The translations under genes and the position numbers were made by a program. Positions 1-9,354 of a stretch of DNA of 64,000 bases are shown piece after piece. The notes beneath the pieces are model-generated. The model saw nothing but the letters and a program-made list of their open reading frames with translations. It made no database searches and was not told where the DNA came from. The stretch covers positions 3,318 through 67,317 of the forward strand of contig NZ_LMRR01000012.1 of assembly GCF_001426085.1 (NCBI RefSeq). The letters are read 5' to 3'. Position 1 is the first letter of the stretch; each line of letters opens with the position of its first letter. Source of the DNA: Rhodococcus sp. Leaf278. Its GTDB lineage: Bacteria; Actinomycetota; Actinomycetes; Mycobacteriales; Mycobacteriaceae.

Positions 1-143
1 TGGACCCGCTCCACCGCCGCCTCACCCGAGGGATGCTCCGCACCCGCGAGACGTTTACGAAGATCGGCCAATTTACCCGCAGTGGTATGGATATCGGGTG
101 TTTCGGCCGACCCGGGTGCAGTGGAATCCTGGACGCTGGTCAT
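1..143 (-). CDS. accD5: Acyl-CoA (propionyl-CoA) carboxylase beta subunit, N-terminal part
   Basis: Only the first 47 codons are in the window; the gene runs off the left edge. The peptide begins [20 protein letters not shown] and continues [20 protein letters not shown], which resembles the start of actinobacterial AccD5, the carboxyltransferase subunit that makes methylmalonyl-CoA for methyl-branched and mycolic lipids. The gene diverges from birA, the enzyme that biotinylates the partner biotin-carrier subunit, the same arrangement as Rv3280/Rv3279c. A TAAAGT box lies 8 nt before the ATG, so the message may be leaderless. The call rests on N-terminal similarity and context; the catalytic domain is not visible. 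Confidence 0.8.
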   Translation of the reverse strand, partial: MTSVQDSTAPGSAETPDIHTTAGKLADLRKRLAGAEHPSGEAAVERV

Positions 144-151
144 GGGGCAAC

Positions 152-157
152 ACTTTA
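152..157 (-). promoter_or_regulatory. Putative -10 box for a leaderless accD5 transcript
   Basis: TAAAGT on the minus strand, 8 nt before the ATG at 143. This spacing puts the predicted transcription start at or next to the start codon. Prediction from sequence only. Confidence 0.35.
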
Positions 158-225
158 ACTGCGGGTGTGATCTGCGACCCGACCGAGGGTGGTTCGCCGA
201 CGATGTCCGTCGTTGCCGAGCCCAT

Positions 226-1065
226 ATGCTGGTGCTCATGTGGACAAACCTCGATCGCCCACCCCTCGACGTCCGCGCACTTCGTCGGGCACTGGTGGAC
301 GGACCGCAGGCGTCATGGTCACGTCTGGACGTCGTGGCCGAGACCGGTTCGACCAATGCCGACCTGGTGTCCGGGGTAGCGAACTACGCCGACCGGACCG
401 CACTGATCGCCGAGCACCAGGACAACGGGCGCGGTCGGCACTCGAGATCGTTCTCCGGTGCGCCCCGGTCGCAGATCCTTTTGTCGATGCTGCTGAAGTT
501 CCCGGGGATCGATCCAGCGGTACTCGGATGGCTGCCGTTGATGACCGGAATCGCGCTGGTAGACGCGTTGCGGACCGTCGGCGAAGTCGATGCGCGACTG
601 AAGTGGCCCAACGACGTACTCATCGAAGGGAAGAAGGTCTCGGGCATCCTTGCCGAGGTTGCTGCGCACGGACCGTCCCCGACGGTGGTCATCGGGCTCG
701 GAGTCAACGTGTCGATGACCGCGGGCGAGTTGCCGGTGTCCACGGCCACGTCGCTCGCTCTCCAGAACGCAGCGGTTCTGGATCGCGACACGTTGGTGCG
801 CGCGATTCTTCGCGGGGTGGCCGCAGAAGTGGACTCGTGGCGTGACTCGAACTGGACGACCGATGCGCTCGCACACCGGTACCGGGATCGGTGCGGCACC
901 ATCGGTCAACGCGTTCGAGTCGATCTTCCCGGCGGCGAGGAGAAGTTCGGCACTGCCGTCGACGTCGACGAGCACGGCAGAATGGTCATCGAGTTGGAGC
1001 ACCCCGGCGCAGGTCGGCTGGCGGTCGCGGCCGGTGACGTCACTCATCTCAGGCCCGTCACGTGA
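226..1065 (+). CDS. birA: Biotin--[acetyl-CoA-carboxylase] ligase
   Basis: Activates biotin as biotinyl-AMP and transfers it to a lysine of acyl-CoA carboxylase carrier domains. About 279 residues. Visible family signatures include ETGSTNAD near the N-terminus, the biotin/AMP loop [16 protein letters not shown] and KVSGIL, followed by a C-terminal capping domain. There is no N-terminal helix-turn-helix, so this is a monofunctional enzyme rather than a repressor. ATG 226 and ATG 238 (MWTNLDRPP) are both possible starts; neither has a clear ribosome-binding site, and the open frame extends further upstream without family similarity. It diverges from accD5, which fits a shared role in biotin-dependent carboxylation. 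Confidence 0.9.
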   Translation: MLVLMWTNLDRPPLDVRALRRALVDGPQASWSRLDVVAETGSTNADLVSGVANYADRTALIAEHQDNGRGRHSRSFSGAPRSQILLSMLLKFPGIDPAVLGWLPLMTGIALVDALRTVGEVDARLKWPNDVLIEGKKVSGILAEVAAHGPSPTVVIGLGVNVSMTAGELPVSTATSLALQNAAVLDRDTLVRAILRGVAAEVDSWRDSNWTTDALAHRYRDRCGTIGQRVRVDLPGGEEKFGTAVDVDEHGRMVIELEHPGAGRLAVAAGDVTHLRPVT

Positions 1066-1112
1066 GACCATCTCAGCTCGACGGATGCAGTAGCGAGTAG
1101 TCAGGAGTGCAC

Positions 1113-1712
1113 GTGGGGTATCCACAAAGTGCGTTGGCAGACGAGGAAGAGCTCCTGCTCCATCATCACCCGCACTGGAAGATGCTGATCCTCCCGTCGA
1201 TCACGTTCGTACTCGTCACAGGCGTCGCCGGTGTGGCGCTGGGCGTCGCGAGTGCGCGGCTCCAATCGACCGCCGCGAACATCGCCATGATCGCGGCAGC
1301 GGTGGTGTGGGCGGCAATAGTCGGGTGGCGTTGCTTGGTACCGCTGATCAGTTGGAAGTGCACCCACTTCATCGTCACCGACCGGCGTGTGTTGATTCGC
1401 CAGGGCGTGTTGACTCACTCCGGCATCGATATTCCGATGAGTCGAATCAGCAACGTGCAGTTCCGCCACGGCCTGCTCGACCGGATGCTGGGCACCGGAA
1501 CACTCATCATTGCCTCGGCATCGGACGATCCACTCGAGTTCGACGACATTCCGCACGTCCAACGTGTCCATTCCTTGCTCTACCAGCAGGTATTCGACTC
1601 GATGGAGTATCGCCGCGAGTCCGTGCACGGTCGAGAGGCTGCATTCGAGCCGATGGTCGACGATGTGCCCGCAGAATCCAAGCCCGGATGGCGCGTCGGG
1701 AAACGCAGGTAA
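1113..1712 (+). CDS. PH domain-containing membrane protein (Rv3278c-like)
   Basis: About 199 residues. Starts VGYPQSALADEEELLLHHHP at GTG 1113, with AGGAG ending 5 nt upstream; a GTG at 1107 is the alternative. Two hydrophobic segments (about residues 25-70) precede a bacterial PH-like domain with the signature FIVTDRRVLIRQGVLTHSGI and an IPMSRISNVQF stretch. The family is a conserved actinobacterial membrane protein of unknown function, found next to birA in mycobacteria as here. It follows birA closely and is probably co-transcribed with it. No function can be assigned beyond a membrane-anchored PH-like fold. Confidence 0.8.
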   Translation: MGYPQSALADEEELLLHHHPHWKMLILPSITFVLVTGVAGVALGVASARLQSTAANIAMIAAAVVWAAIVGWRCLVPLISWKCTHFIVTDRRVLIRQGVLTHSGIDIPMSRISNVQFRHGLLDRMLGTGTLIIASASDDPLEFDDIPHVQRVHSLLYQQVFDSMEYRRESVHGREAAFEPMVDDVPAESKPGWRVGKRR

Positions 1713-1742
1713 CACAGGCTGTTCTCACTTTCGATCCGTAGG

Positions 1743-2432
1743 GTGACCGATGTGACCGACGTGCTGCTTGCCGAAGACGACGAAGCTATCGCTGCGCCCC
1801 TGTCCCGTGCTCTCGGGCGGGAGGGGTACACGGTGACCGTCGAACAGACCGGCCCTGCCACCCTCCAACGCGCCTTGGATGGAAAATTCGATCTGCTGAT
1901 CCTCGACCTGGGGCTACCGGGTATGGACGGGCTCGAGGTGTGCCGGCAGGTGCGAGCCAACCGATCCGAGCTCGCCGTACTCATGCTCACCGCGCGAACC
2001 GACGAGGTCGATTTTGTGGTCGGCCTCGATGCAGGCGCAGACGACTACGTGGGCAAGCCCTTCCGGCTCGCCGAGCTCATGGCGCGTGTGCGTGCGCTAC
2101 TCCGCCGCCGAGGAGCGGGGGAGGACTCGCCGATCGAGGTCGGAGCCATTCGCCTCGAGCCGGCGGCCCGCCGCGTCCTCGTCGGTGGCACCGAGATCTC
2201 GCTCGCGAACAAAGAGTACGAGCTGCTGAAGGTCCTCCTCGATCACGCGGGCCAAGTGGTCTCCCGCGATGTGATTCTGCGCGAGGTCTGGGGCGATGCC
2301 GAGCTGCGCGGATCCAAGACTCTCGATATGCACATGTCCTGGTTGCGTCGCAAGATCGGCGACGAGGGACCCGTTGCCGAGCGGCGTATCGCGACGGTGC
2401 GCGGCGTCGGATTCCGCATCAACAGCGACTAG
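1743..2432 (+). CDS. OmpR/PhoB-family response regulator
   Basis: 229 residues. An N-terminal receiver domain begins VLLAEDDEAIAAPL; the phospho-acceptor Asp lies in LLILDLGLPGMDG, with the conserved Thr in LMLTAR and Lys in VGKPF. A C-terminal winged-helix DNA-binding domain follows (KEYELLKVLLDHAGQVVSRD ... RGVGFRI). GTG 1752 is a likely alternative start that removes three residues. Stop and start codons of the regulator and the next kinase gene are only 6 bp apart, so they form a classical two-component operon. I do not recognise a specific named orthologue or its signal. Confidence 0.9.
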   Translation: MTDVTDVLLAEDDEAIAAPLSRALGREGYTVTVEQTGPATLQRALDGKFDLLILDLGLPGMDGLEVCRQVRANRSELAVLMLTARTDEVDFVVGLDAGADDYVGKPFRLAELMARVRALLRRRGAGEDSPIEVGAIRLEPAARRVLVGGTEISLANKEYELLKVLLDHAGQVVSRDVILREVWGDAELRGSKTLDMHMSWLRRKIGDEGPVAERRIATVRGVGFRINSD

Positions 2433-2438
2433 TCGTCG

Positions 2439-3758
2439 ATGCGGCGTCGAATTCTGGTCTCGATTCTTGCTGTCGTCGTGATGACGGCACTGTTGCTCGG
2501 CTTACCCCTGATGTACACGGCGTGGTTGTGGGTCGAGGATTTCACCCGTAACGACCTGCAGGCCCGTCTCGACCGGATGGCGAACGAGATCATCTCGCAG
2601 GAGGGCTCGGCAGGTCTGATCGAAGGCCAACTCGACATCGGGTCACTGCGGTTGGCGATCCCCCAGGGGGGACGGCTGGTGGTCATCTACCCGACCCCCG
2701 AGGATGCCGCCTCGCGAGCGGACATCGGTCAGGCCTTCGTGGATCGCCCGCTCGTGGAGTCGTTGTCGATGGGTACCTCTGGTTCACTGAGACTCGAAGT
2801 GCCGTCCGACGACATGCGTTCCCTTCAACGCCAGGCGCTCGGAGCGGTGACTCTCGTGGTACTCGCGTCCGCGATGGCAGGCACGGTTGTCGCGGTTCTG
2901 ACGGCCAAGCGATTGGCCGATCCGCTACAGGACGTGGCCCGGCGCGCCGCTCGACTTGCCGAGGGTGACTTCCGGCCGGACCCACGACGGCACGGGATTG
3001 CCGAGCTCGACCGAGTCTCGGAAGTACTCGATTCGGCCACCGTCGAGATCGCCGGCCGTCTGCAGCGTGAACACACGCTGGTCGCCGACGTCTCTCACCA
3101 GCTTCGCAGCCGCTTGACGGCGGTCCGGCTACGGCTGGACGAAATCTCCACGTACCCGGATCCGGCGGTGGTGGACGAGGCAAACGAGGCGATGGACCAG
3201 GTCGATCGGTTGACGCTCGCCATCGACGAGCTCGTTCGGTCTTCCCGCAGTGACGGTGCGGCCGGCGCACACGAAGTCTCGGTCATCGAGGAACTGACCG
3301 GCACCGTCGTCGAATGGCAGCGCAATTTCGAGGACGCTGGCCGCAGCCTGGAGCTCAAGGGCGATACGGACCTCAAGGCGTCGGTGACGGGATCACGCCT
3401 GCGAGAGGCGGTCTCGGTGTTGGTCGACAACTCCCTGGTGCACGGCGACGGTACCTGCACAGTCGCGGTGAGGGCAGTCTCGGCGGTCGAAAGCACCGAT
3501 CGACGGAGGGAACGACTGGTCTGCGTGGAGGTATCCGACGAGGGGCCGGGCGTGAGCAACGAACTCGCGCCCCACATCTTCGATCGCGGATTTTCCGGTG
3601 CCGGATCCACCGGTGTCGGGCTGGCGTTGGCCCGGGCTCTGATCGAAGCGGACGGCGGGAGGCTGGAATTGCAACGTCGTCGACCAGCGCTGTTCTCGGT
3701 GTTCATACCTGCGTGGCGTGAACCGTCGCCTGCGGTCGCGCGCCGAGAACCGCGTTGA
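2439..3758 (+). CDS. Sensor histidine kinase
   Basis: 439 residues. N-terminal membrane helix (about 5-30), an extracytoplasmic sensor region of roughly 100 residues, a second helix (about 130-155), then a HAMP linker, a dimerisation/phosphoacceptor helix with VADVSHQLRSRLTAVRL (His is the phosphorylated residue), and a HATPase domain with VSVLVDNSLVHGDGTC (N box) and VSDEGPGV (G1). The H box reads HQLRSRL instead of the usual HELRTPL, a variant common in actinobacterial kinases. It pairs with the response regulator immediately upstream. The stop codon lies 6 bp from the convergent GtrA gene. Confidence 0.9.
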   Translation: MRRRILVSILAVVVMTALLLGLPLMYTAWLWVEDFTRNDLQARLDRMANEIISQEGSAGLIEGQLDIGSLRLAIPQGGRLVVIYPTPEDAASRADIGQAFVDRPLVESLSMGTSGSLRLEVPSDDMRSLQRQALGAVTLVVLASAMAGTVVAVLTAKRLADPLQDVARRAARLAEGDFRPDPRRHGIAELDRVSEVLDSATVEIAGRLQREHTLVADVSHQLRSRLTAVRLRLDEISTYPDPAVVDEANEAMDQVDRLTLAIDELVRSSRSDGAAGAHEVSVIEELTGTVVEWQRNFEDAGRSLELKGDTDLKASVTGSRLREAVSVLVDNSLVHGDGTCTVAVRAVSAVESTDRRRERLVCVEVSDEGPGVSNELAPHIFDRGFSGAGSTGVGLALARALIEADGGRLELQRRRPALFSVFIPAWREPSPAVARREPR

Positions 3759-3764
3759 GACCGG

Positions 3765-4325
3765 TCAGGGCTGGTCGAGTGCGTCTGCAGCGCCGGTAGG
3801 GTCATCGTTGCGTTCGGCATCGATCTCGAGGATCGTGCGCGCATTCTCCTCGGGAAATGCGAAACGCCTCAGCGCCCAGAACCGGAACGCCATCTGGAGA
3901 AGATTGCCGATGATGTAGTTCAGGACGAAGTCGATGATGACGACCATCGTCAGGGACTCGCTGGTGTCGCGGATGTCGAAGATGTTGTTCGCGATCCACA
4001 GGGGACCGGCAGCAATGAGCACACCGACTCCGCTGATGCCGAAGAAGAGCAGGGCTTCGTGGTGTCTCTCGCGTCCGCCGCGGTGTTTGAAGGCCCATTC
4101 GCGGTTGAGGAAGTAACTCAGCAGGGTCGCGAGCACGCCCGAGATGATCTTGGCGATCACCGGCTTCTGCTCGAGCACCGTCAGACTCAGCGAGTAGAAG
4201 ATCACGAGGTCGAAGACCATCGTCGTGCCACCCACGATGGCGAATTTGATCAGCTCGCTGTGCCGAATCGCAAGGTCCCTGATGGGCTTGGGTAAGCGTC
4301 GAAGCACGCTGTCGATCGTCGGCAC
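3765..4325 (-). CDS. GtrA family membrane protein
   Basis: 186 residues with four predicted transmembrane helices and the GtrA family start LIKFAIVGGTTMVFDLVIFY. Other conserved parts are ISGVLATLLSYFLNREWAF and FRFWALRRFAF. GtrA proteins are thought to move polyprenyl-phosphate-linked sugars across the membrane for cell-surface glycosylation; the mycobacterial neighbour Rv3277 has the same position beside purK. The GTG start is preceded by TAGACT at 8 nt, suggesting a leaderless message. It diverges from purK. Confidence 0.88.
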   Translation of the reverse strand: MPTIDSVLRRLPKPIRDLAIRHSELIKFAIVGGTTMVFDLVIFYSLSLTVLEQKPVIAKIISGVLATLLSYFLNREWAFKHRGGRERHHEALLFFGISGVGVLIAAGPLWIANNIFDIRDTSESLTMVVIIDFVLNYIIGNLLQMAFRFWALRRFAFPEENARTILEIDAERNDDPTGAADALDQP

Positions 4326-4333
4326 AACGGTGA

Positions 4334-4339
4334 AGTCTA
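4334..4339 (-). promoter_or_regulatory. Putative -10 box for a leaderless GtrA-gene transcript
   Basis: TAGACT on the minus strand, 8 nt before the GTG at 4325. Prediction from spacing only. Confidence 0.35.
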
Positions 4340-4471
4340 CGAAACGTACGACCGATCCGACGAACCGACGCTCTGATCATCAGGGTTTCCACAGGTCCCC
4401 GCCGAGTCGGCACTCTCGTGTCCGGCTGCCGGTTCGGACCGAAGGCGCACGACATGACACCATGGTGAGCC

Positions 4472-5725
4472 GTGACAGGTACCGAACCTCGCCCCACAGC
4501 TGCGCGCCCGTCGTCGACCGGAATGCCAGTGGTCACGATGATCGGCGGCGGTCAGCTCGCACGAATGACCCATCAATCCGCCATCGAGCTCGGGCAGACG
4601 CTTCGGGTTCTGGCCGCGGGCTCGGACGAGCCGGCGGCGCAGGTGAGCCCCGATGTCGTATTCGGGCATCACGATGACCTCGACGCACTGCGCACTGCGG
4701 CGACCGGTTCCAACGCGCTCACGTTCGACCACGAGCACGTGCCGACCGAGCACCTCGAGACTCTCGTGGCCGAAGGCGTCAACGTACAGCCGCCACCGAG
4801 CGCGCTGATCTTCGCGCAGGACAAACTGAGGATGCGGCGCAAGCTGGCAGAATTGGGCGCGCCCGGCCCCGCCTACGAGGAGGTCGCGTGGGCGCAGGAC
4901 GCCATCGCGTTCGGGGACGAGCACGGGTGGCCGGTGGTCCTCAAGGCCGTCCGCGGCGGATACGACGGGCGCGGTGTCTGGATGCCCGCAGACGCCGAGG
5001 AAGCAGAGGCGATCGTCACCGCTCAGCTCGACCTGGGTGTACCGCTCATGGTGGAGGAGAAGGTCGCCATGCGCCGCGAGTTGTCGGCCATGGTCGCGCG
5101 ATCGCCGTTCGGCCAGGGTGCCGCGTGGCCCGTCGTGCAGACCGTGCAGCGCAACGGCCAGTGCGCCGTCGTGCTGGCACCTGCTCCCGATCTGGACGAG
5201 GACGTGGCCACCTTCGCCGGCCGGCTCGCACTCGACATCGCAGGTGCGCTCGGTGTCGTAGGAGATCTAGCGGTCGAGCTGTTCGAGACCACCTCGGGCA
5301 AGCTGCTGGTCAACGAGCTCGCCATGAGGCCGCACAATTCCGGACACTGGACCATGGACGGGTGCCGTACCTCGCAGTTCGAGCAGCATCTACGTGCGGT
5401 GCTGGACTATCCACTCGGAAACACCGACCCACTTGCTCCGCTGACGGTGATGGCCAACATTCTGGGCGCGCCGGAGGCACCCGAGATGACGATGGACGAA
5501 CGGCTGCATCACCTGTTCGCCCGCATGCCCGATGCGAAGGTGCACCTGTACGGAAAGGGTGAGCGCAAGGACCGCAAGATCGGCCACGTCAATATTTTGG
5601 GCTCGTCGTCCGGTTCCCTCACCGATCCCGCATACGTGGCCGCGGTGCGTGAGCGGGCCGAACGTGCCGCGCACTGGATGTCGCACGCCGAATGGACCGA
5701 CGGATGGGATCCACACGATGACTGA
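4472..5725 (+). CDS. purK: 5-(carboxyamino)imidazole ribonucleotide synthase
   Basis: ATP-grasp enzyme of purine biosynthesis: AIR + ATP + bicarbonate to N5-CAIR. 417 residues. Shows the N-terminal nucleotide motif [13 protein letters not shown], the ATP-grasp core [28 protein letters not shown], and the metal-binding region [20 protein letters not shown] 4472 is taken as the start. The last 8 bp overlap the start of purE, whose enzyme uses the PurK product, so the pair is translationally coupled. The order (GtrA, purK, purE) matches the mycobacterial locus. Confidence 0.95.
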   Translation: MTGTEPRPTAARPSSTGMPVVTMIGGGQLARMTHQSAIELGQTLRVLAAGSDEPAAQVSPDVVFGHHDDLDALRTAATGSNALTFDHEHVPTEHLETLVAEGVNVQPPPSALIFAQDKLRMRRKLAELGAPGPAYEEVAWAQDAIAFGDEHGWPVVLKAVRGGYDGRGVWMPADAEEAEAIVTAQLDLGVPLMVEEKVAMRRELSAMVARSPFGQGAAWPVVQTVQRNGQCAVVLAPAPDLDEDVATFAGRLALDIAGALGVVGDLAVELFETTSGKLLVNELAMRPHNSGHWTMDGCRTSQFEQHLRAVLDYPLGNTDPLAPLTVMANILGAPEAPEMTMDERLHHLFARMPDAKVHLYGKGERKDRKIGHVNILGSSSGSLTDPAYVAAVRERAERAAHWMSHAEWTDGWDPHDD

Positions 5726-6275
5726 CAACTCCACTATCGCTGAGGCCGGGCCTGCACATGAGGGTCGTTCCGCAGGCTCCACTCCTGCCGTAGGCCTGAT
5801 CATGGGCAGCGATTCCGACTGGCCGACCATGGAAGCGGCAGCAGAAGCACTGGCGGAGTTCGGTATTCGGTTCGAGGTCGGTGTCGTCTCGGCCCACCGA
5901 ACCCCGCAGCGGATGCTCGACTATGCCCGCGAGGCCGCCGGTCGTGGCATCAGGGTGATCATCGCCGGTGCCGGGGGAGCGGCGCACCTGCCCGGCATGG
6001 TGGCGTCGGCGACGCCACTGCCGGTCATCGGGGTGCCGGTACCGCTGAAGTACCTCGACGGTATGGATTCGCTGCTCTCGATAGTGCAGATGCCTGCGGG
6101 CGTTCCCGTGGCCACGGTGTCCATCGGCGGTGCCCGCAACGCGGGGCTGCTCGCTGTACGGATTCTGGGTGCGTCCGATCCCGCGCTGCAAGAACGAATG
6201 TCCGCGTTCCAGGCGTCACTCGAGGCCATGGTGTTGGAGAAGGACAAAGCTCTCCGCACCACGTTGTTGGGATGA
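5718..6275 (+). CDS. purE: 5-(carboxyamino)imidazole ribonucleotide mutase
   Basis: Converts N5-CAIR to CAIR. About 185 residues. The catalytic core begins [20 protein letters not shown] and contains VVSAHRTP and [14 protein letters not shown], the class I PurE signatures. The start is ATG 5718, inside the 3' end of purK (8-bp overlap). The roughly 25-residue N-terminal tail before the core is longer than in PurE proteins I know, and bases 5762-5785 of it (encoding GRSAGSTP) are identical to the 34-bp repeat unit found at 49.9 kb, so the tail may include a captured repeat. The next gene overlaps the stop by 4 bp (ATGA). Confidence 0.95.
   Translation: MTDNSTIAEAGPAHEGRSAGSTPAVGLIMGSDSDWPTMEAAAEALAEFGIRFEVGVVSAHRTPQRMLDYAREAAGRGIRVIIAGAGGAAHLPGMVASATPLPVIGVPVPLKYLDGMDSLLSIVQMPAGVPVATVSIGGARNAGLLAVRILGASDPALQERMSAFQASLEAMVLEKDKALRTTLLG
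5762..5785 (+). repeat. Dispersed repeat copy embedded in purE
   Basis: Twenty-four bases starting GGGTCGTTCCGCAGGCTCCA are identical to 49923-49946 in the tandem array upstream of the diacylglycerol kinase gene. Here the copy is in-frame within the PurE N-terminal tail and upstream of the conserved catalytic core. Confidence 0.75.
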
Positions 6276-6661
6276 GTGCGGCTGTGTCTCGGCACGAGCT
6301 GATTCGGCGAGCCGGACGGGGCCGGTGGCAGTCGATGCTGGTGACACGGCTGGCGTTGGTCTACGCGCGTGTATGGCGCGGAACCGCGCACTTCGACGAC
6401 GAGTTCTCGATTTTCGTCTGCACCGGCCTGCGCGGCGGGTTCGGTCGTGGCGGAACGACATTCGGTGGTGCCTACCTGACGAAAGGCAACACCGGCCGTC
6501 GGGTGTTGCGGCACGAGGCCGTGCATGCGGATCAGTGGGCGCGTTTCGGGTTGACGTTCCCATTTCGATACCTCGCCGAGGAAACGCGGCATCGTGGGGC
6601 CGCGAACAAGTACGAAATCCAGGCGGGTCTCGCAGACGGCGGTTACCGGAAGCCCGGGTGA
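6272..6661 (+). CDS. Small HExxH-motif protein coupled to purE
   Basis: 129 residues, ATG overlapping the purE stop (ATGA). The central sequence [16 protein letters not shown] contains HEAVH, a zincin-type HExxH motif, followed by an Arg/Phe-rich segment and a conserved-looking [13 protein letters not shown] near the C-terminus. The N-terminal half has a basic stretch and a hydrophobic patch (LALVYARVW) but no clear signal peptide. I know such proteins only as uncharacterised actinobacterial proteins downstream of purE; some databases give misleading names. A metal-dependent hydrolase role is possible but unproven. Confidence 0.7.
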   Translation: MSAAVSRHELIRRAGRGRWQSMLVTRLALVYARVWRGTAHFDDEFSIFVCTGLRGGFGRGGTTFGGAYLTKGNTGRRVLRHEAVHADQWARFGLTFPFRYLAEETRHRGAANKYEIQAGLADGGYRKPG

Positions 6662-6692
6662 GTACTGCGCTCGCGCGGTGAGGGCCGGACAA

Positions 6693-7403
6693 TCAGGTCA
6701 GGGTTGCGGTGACCTTCTCGGTTTCCGTGCGTCGCTCGGACTTCTCCTCGTCCGCATTGGTCACCTGAACCAGCGAGGCTCCCGCGACGAGCACCGACAC
6801 CAAACCCTCGATGATCTCGTCGGGGGTGTTCCAGGACGCAGTCGACAGCACCCGATCGGCGGCTGTCCACGAATGCGTGTCGGCGGCCGCGCGGGCGGCA
6901 GTGAGCACCTCGTCCACCGAACGACCGTCCAGTGCCGCTGCCCCGCCGTCCGAGATCCGGAACTGATCTCCGTGCACCCGCACCGAGGTTGCGTAATCGG
7001 TCATTCCGATCGGCAGGTCGGGTACAGCCTTACCGAACGCGTCGAGTGAGAAGGCCAACACCTCGTCGACATCCGGGGCCTCGGCAAGGCGATCTGCCGC
7101 CACCATGGCCAGGTCTGCGGAATCGTCGGCGCCGAGCACCACCTCGCCGCCGGCCCACCATGTACCCAGCAGTACCGCTGCCGTCTGCCAGTGTGCGGGC
7201 AACAGCACGCTCACCTTGCCGCCGACCTCGAAGGCGAACTCGTCGCGCAGCAGGTTGGCGGTCTTGGCGGCCCAATTCGCGAGTGTCACCGCCGAGACCT
7301 CCACCCGCTCGCCGGTCGCATCGTCGTAGAACGTGATGCGCGGACCGGCCGGGTCAGCGGCGAGAATCGGGTCGAGCAGGGTCTGAGTCAGATTCGAGGC
7401 CAC
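6693..7403 (-). CDS. TIGR03089 family protein
   Basis: 236 residues, from GTG 7403 ([20 protein letters not shown]). The sequence resembles the N-terminal part of AMP-dependent acyl/aryl ligases ([40 protein letters not shown]) but lacks the ATP-binding P-loop and the C-terminal domain, as in the actinobacterial family TIGR03089, whose function is unknown. A TAGGGT box 7 nt before the GTG suggests a leaderless transcript. It lies downstream of the LCP gene on the same strand with a 76-bp gap. Confidence 0.8.
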   Translation of the reverse strand: MASNLTQTLLDPILAADPAGPRITFYDDATGERVEVSAVTLANWAAKTANLLRDEFAFEVGGKVSVLLPAHWQTAAVLLGTWWAGGEVVLGADDSADLAMVAADRLAEAPDVDEVLAFSLDAFGKAVPDLPIGMTDYATSVRVHGDQFRISDGGAAALDGRSVDEVLTAARAAADTHSWTAADRVLSTASWNTPDEIIEGLVSVLVAGASLVQVTNADEEKSERRTETEKVTATLT

Positions 7404-7410
7404 ACCACGC

Positions 7411-7416
7411 ACCCTA
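7411..7416 (-). promoter_or_regulatory. Putative -10 box for a leaderless TIGR03089-gene transcript
   Basis: TAGGGT on the minus strand, 7 nt before the GTG at 7403. It also supports that start choice. Confidence 0.35.
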
Positions 7417-7479
7417 GATGACGACTCTGCGCGCCTTCTCACGCGCCGTGAACAGCCGCCGCCGAAGTCGAAGACCGTG

Positions 7480-9225
7480 TCAGTTGACGCACATCGGGCC
7501 GGTGGAGCCGGCGTCGATCGGAGCCGCCGGCTCCTCGGGAACGGCCGTACCGGATTCGGGTGCAATGGTTTCGGCTGTGGCCGCCTGCCCGGAACCGGGG
7601 CCTGCGTAGTCGTCGGCGAGCACCACACGAACGGTGTCCGACCCCAGAGTGTCGTCCGCGGTGATCTGCAGTCCGCCCAGTGCGGCCGACACGGCGCGCG
7701 CTGCGTCACTGTCGACGTCGGCGGACTGGATGCGGCTCGCCGAGATGGACGAGCCCTCGTAGTTTCCGATGGTCCCGCCGAGGTAACCCAACGCCGCCAG
7801 GGAACCGGCGACGCCGTTGGCGAGTCCTTCGATACCGCTGTCGTTCGCGACGTCCACGGTCACCGTCGACGGATCGACCGCCGGGGCCTCGGCATTTTCG
7901 GCATTGGCCTCCGCCGAATTGCCGTCGCCGAGCAAACTCGCGACGTACTTCTTCACCGCGGCAGGATCGACCTGGACGATCGATTCGCCGTAGTCGGTCG
8001 TGGCGTTGATGTCGACAGCGGGAATGGTCTCGAACTTGACCTTGCCACCGGCGAGATCCTGGAGTCGAGTAGCGAATTGCAATATGTCCCAGTCGGAATC
8101 GAGCGTCACCGAACGCTGTACCGCGGTGCTGAGTTGACCCAGTTTGCTGGGATTGCTCAGGGTCTTGGCGCTCAACACACTCCGCACGAGCGAGGCCATG
8201 AACACCTGCTGGCGCACGATACGGTCGAGGTCTCCGCGGGGAAGATCGTGCCGCTGTCGCACGAAGCTCAGAGCCTGTGATCCGGCCAGCTTCTGTACCC
8301 CGGCCGGGAAGTTCGCACCCGAGAGTGGTTCTTGCACAGGGTTGTTGAGGCACACCTCGACGCCGCCCACAGCATCGGTCAACAATACGAAGCCGAGCAA
8401 GCCCACCTCGGCGTAGTGATCGACGGTGATGCCGGTCAAGTTGGCGACGGAATCGATCAGAGCCTCGCGCCCGGCCTCGGTGGCCTGGGACTCCGCATCG
8501 GCGTCGGCGACACCCTGCTCCACCAATTCGAGTCTCTTGTTCTCCTTGGTCGCGCCGTACGCGGCGTTGATCTTCGACATCCCGATGCCCGGTACCTCCA
8601 CGTACGAATCGCGTGGGATGGAAATGGCCGTGGCCGACGATCCGTCGTTCGGGACGCGGATCAATACGATCGTGTCGGTGTTCGATGCCACCTCTTCACC
8701 GGCGTTGAGGGACGCGAGCTCATCTGACGACAACGCGTTGCCGTGGGCGTCGGTGCGGCTGTCGGTGCCGACCATCAGGATGTCGACTGCCCCGTCTGCC
8801 GCGCCGCCGAGACCGAGGCCACTCGCAGTGGCGATGTTCGATCGAAGACTGTCGACACTGCGCCACGCGAAACCTGTCACCAGCAGAACAAGTACCGACA
8901 GGACTGCTGTCGCGACGTGCGTGGCGGGCCAACGGCGTCCGCCGACGCGGGTAGGGGCGCCGCCCTCGGGTTGTGCTTGCCCGACGGGACCGCGGGGATC
9001 ACGCTGCCTCGTCCGGTGCGTTCTGGCCGTCGATTCGCCGCGGCTTCGCTCGCGGGACCGGCGCTGACCGCGCTGTTCTTCGTCGGGGTATCGACGCGCG
9101 GCACGTGCTTCGAGATCCTCGGAACGGTGGGCACCGCCTGCATCGGAACCGTCGGGTCGCCGGTGAGTGCGCCGCCGCGGCGGGGGAGTGCGCTCACCTC
9201 CGGGCGTGCCTGAATCTCGTGGCAC
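7480..9225 (-). CDS. LytR-CpsA-Psr (LCP) family cell-wall polymer ligase
   Basis: 581 residues. A long Arg-rich cytoplasmic N-terminus (about 1-100) precedes one membrane helix (VATAVLSVLVLLVTGFAW), then the extracytoplasmic LCP domain: DILMVGTDSRTDAHG, AISIPRDSYVEVPG, INAAYGATK, VRQRHDLPRGDLDRIVRQQ. A C-terminal LytR_C domain follows (VTVDVANDSGIEGLANGVAG). In mycobacteria the homologue next to rmlD (Rv3267) attaches arabinogalactan to peptidoglycan. The GTG start at 9225 is the longest choice and has no clear ribosome-binding site. It is divergent from rmlD, whose product supplies the rhamnose of the linker unit, so the context fits wall assembly. Confidence 0.9.
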   Translation of the reverse strand: MPRDSGTPGGERTPPPRRRTHRRPDGSDAGGAHRSEDLEARAARRYPDEEQRGQRRSRERSRGESTARTHRTRQRDPRGPVGQAQPEGGAPTRVGGRRWPATHVATAVLSVLVLLVTGFAWRSVDSLRSNIATASGLGLGGAADGAVDILMVGTDSRTDAHGNALSSDELASLNAGEEVASNTDTIVLIRVPNDGSSATAISIPRDSYVEVPGIGMSKINAAYGATKENKRLELVEQGVADADAESQATEAGREALIDSVANLTGITVDHYAEVGLLGFVLLTDAVGGVEVCLNNPVQEPLSGANFPAGVQKLAGSQALSFVRQRHDLPRGDLDRIVRQQVFMASLVRSVLSAKTLSNPSKLGQLSTAVQRSVTLDSDWDILQFATRLQDLAGGKVKFETIPAVDINATTDYGESIVQVDPAAVKKYVASLLGDGNSAEANAENAEAPAVDPSTVTVDVANDSGIEGLANGVAGSLAALGYLGGTIGNYEGSSISASRIQSADVDSDAARAVSAALGGLQITADDTLGSDTVRVVLADDYAGPGSGQAATAETIAPESGTAVPEEPAAPIDAGSTGPMCVN

Positions 9226-9354
9226 CGTTCACGACCCTCTCGTTCCGGCCGACTTCGACAGCCGACTGCTTCGTTCTCCCCCCGCCGTTCGAAGGTTACT
9301 TGTCGGCGGTCGCTGCCTCGCCCAACCGAACCCGGCGTGCCACACTTGGCAACC

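Noticed and set aside
7480..9225. Antisense frames rich in Arg/Ala over the LCP gene
   Set aside because: They lack start signals and domain motifs, and the LCP protein has complete, ordered family motifs.
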